From Bacteroidales bacterium (GTDB lineage Bacteria; Bacteroidota; Bacteroidia; Bacteroidales; P3), in assembly GCA_031286005.1 (NCBI GenBank), contig JAITVC010000147.1, positions 1-12,898 on the forward strand: a stretch of 12,898 nucleotides of DNA, read 5' to 3'. Shown one piece after another: positions 12,894-12,898 of this stretch (positions are counted from its first letter, which is position 1; every line of letters begins with the position of its first letter). A program made the translations under genes and the position numbers. The notes under the pieces are model-generated. The model was not told the DNA's origin, made no database searches, and was given only the letters and a program-made list of their open reading frames with translations.

Positions 12894-12898
12894 AAATA

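Noticed and set aside
1..12898. CRISPR array, tRNA or rRNA genes
   Set aside because: No regularly spaced 20-40 bp repeats with unique spacers, and no recognisable tRNA or rRNA segments were seen; the 11-bp and 7-bp repeats have no spacers.

Overview
The window looks like chromosome from a low-GC Gram-negative bacterium of the phylum Bacteroidota, probably Bacteroidales. The main evidence is the repeated promoter box TATCTTTG (the Bacteroidota TAnnTTTG -7 element), starts that mostly lack a Shine-Dalgarno, an lpxD gene, a short TruB without a PUA tail, and the gene order rsfS-ftsH-LUD-cdsA. No rRNA, tRNA or CRISPR array is visible.

Positions 1-3320 are accessory. A compact, apparently intact IS1595-family (IS1016-like) insertion sequence lies at 106-844, with perfect 18-bp terminal inverted repeats and a 12-13 bp flanking direct repeat. 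It landed at the edge of a non-coding patch with nested inverted repeats (845-1140). Next comes a small cassette (1267-2969): a HEPN-like protein with an RX4H motif, then two overlapping genes for small membrane-anchored coiled-coil proteins. I do not recognise this combination; it is the best candidate here for an undescribed system. It is followed by the N-terminal stump of an AAA ATPase gene (3029-3169), a sign of past gene turnover.

Positions 3321-11898 are mainly core genes on the plus strand: an Fpg/Nei-like protein lacking the usual catalytic Pro2 and Lys57; lpxD (lipid A), truB (tRNA pseudouridine 55) and queG (queuosine); then rsfS (ribosome silencing), ftsH (membrane protease), a LUD-domain gene and cdsA (CDP-diacylglycerol synthesis). 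Between queG and rsfS the region looks disturbed. QueG stops just after its second iron-sulfur motif. A promoter and a MntA/HepT-type toxin-antitoxin pair (6769-7438) follow at once. Next is a fumarylacetoacetate-hydrolase homologue whose metal ligands all appear substituted. A nucleotidyltransferase/HEPN insertion that removed the queG tail is a plausible explanation.

From rsfS to cdsA the genes are packed: ftsH starts 80 nt inside rsfS, and ftsH/LUD and LUD/cdsA each overlap by 4 nt, so they probably form one operon driven from the box at 8026. A secreted metallo-beta-lactamase-fold hydrolase lies on the opposite strand and overlaps the cdsA tail by 25 nt. The right end carries a 7-bp A/T tandem repeat upstream of that gene's promoter and an 11-bp tandem repeat containing TGTACA palindromes.
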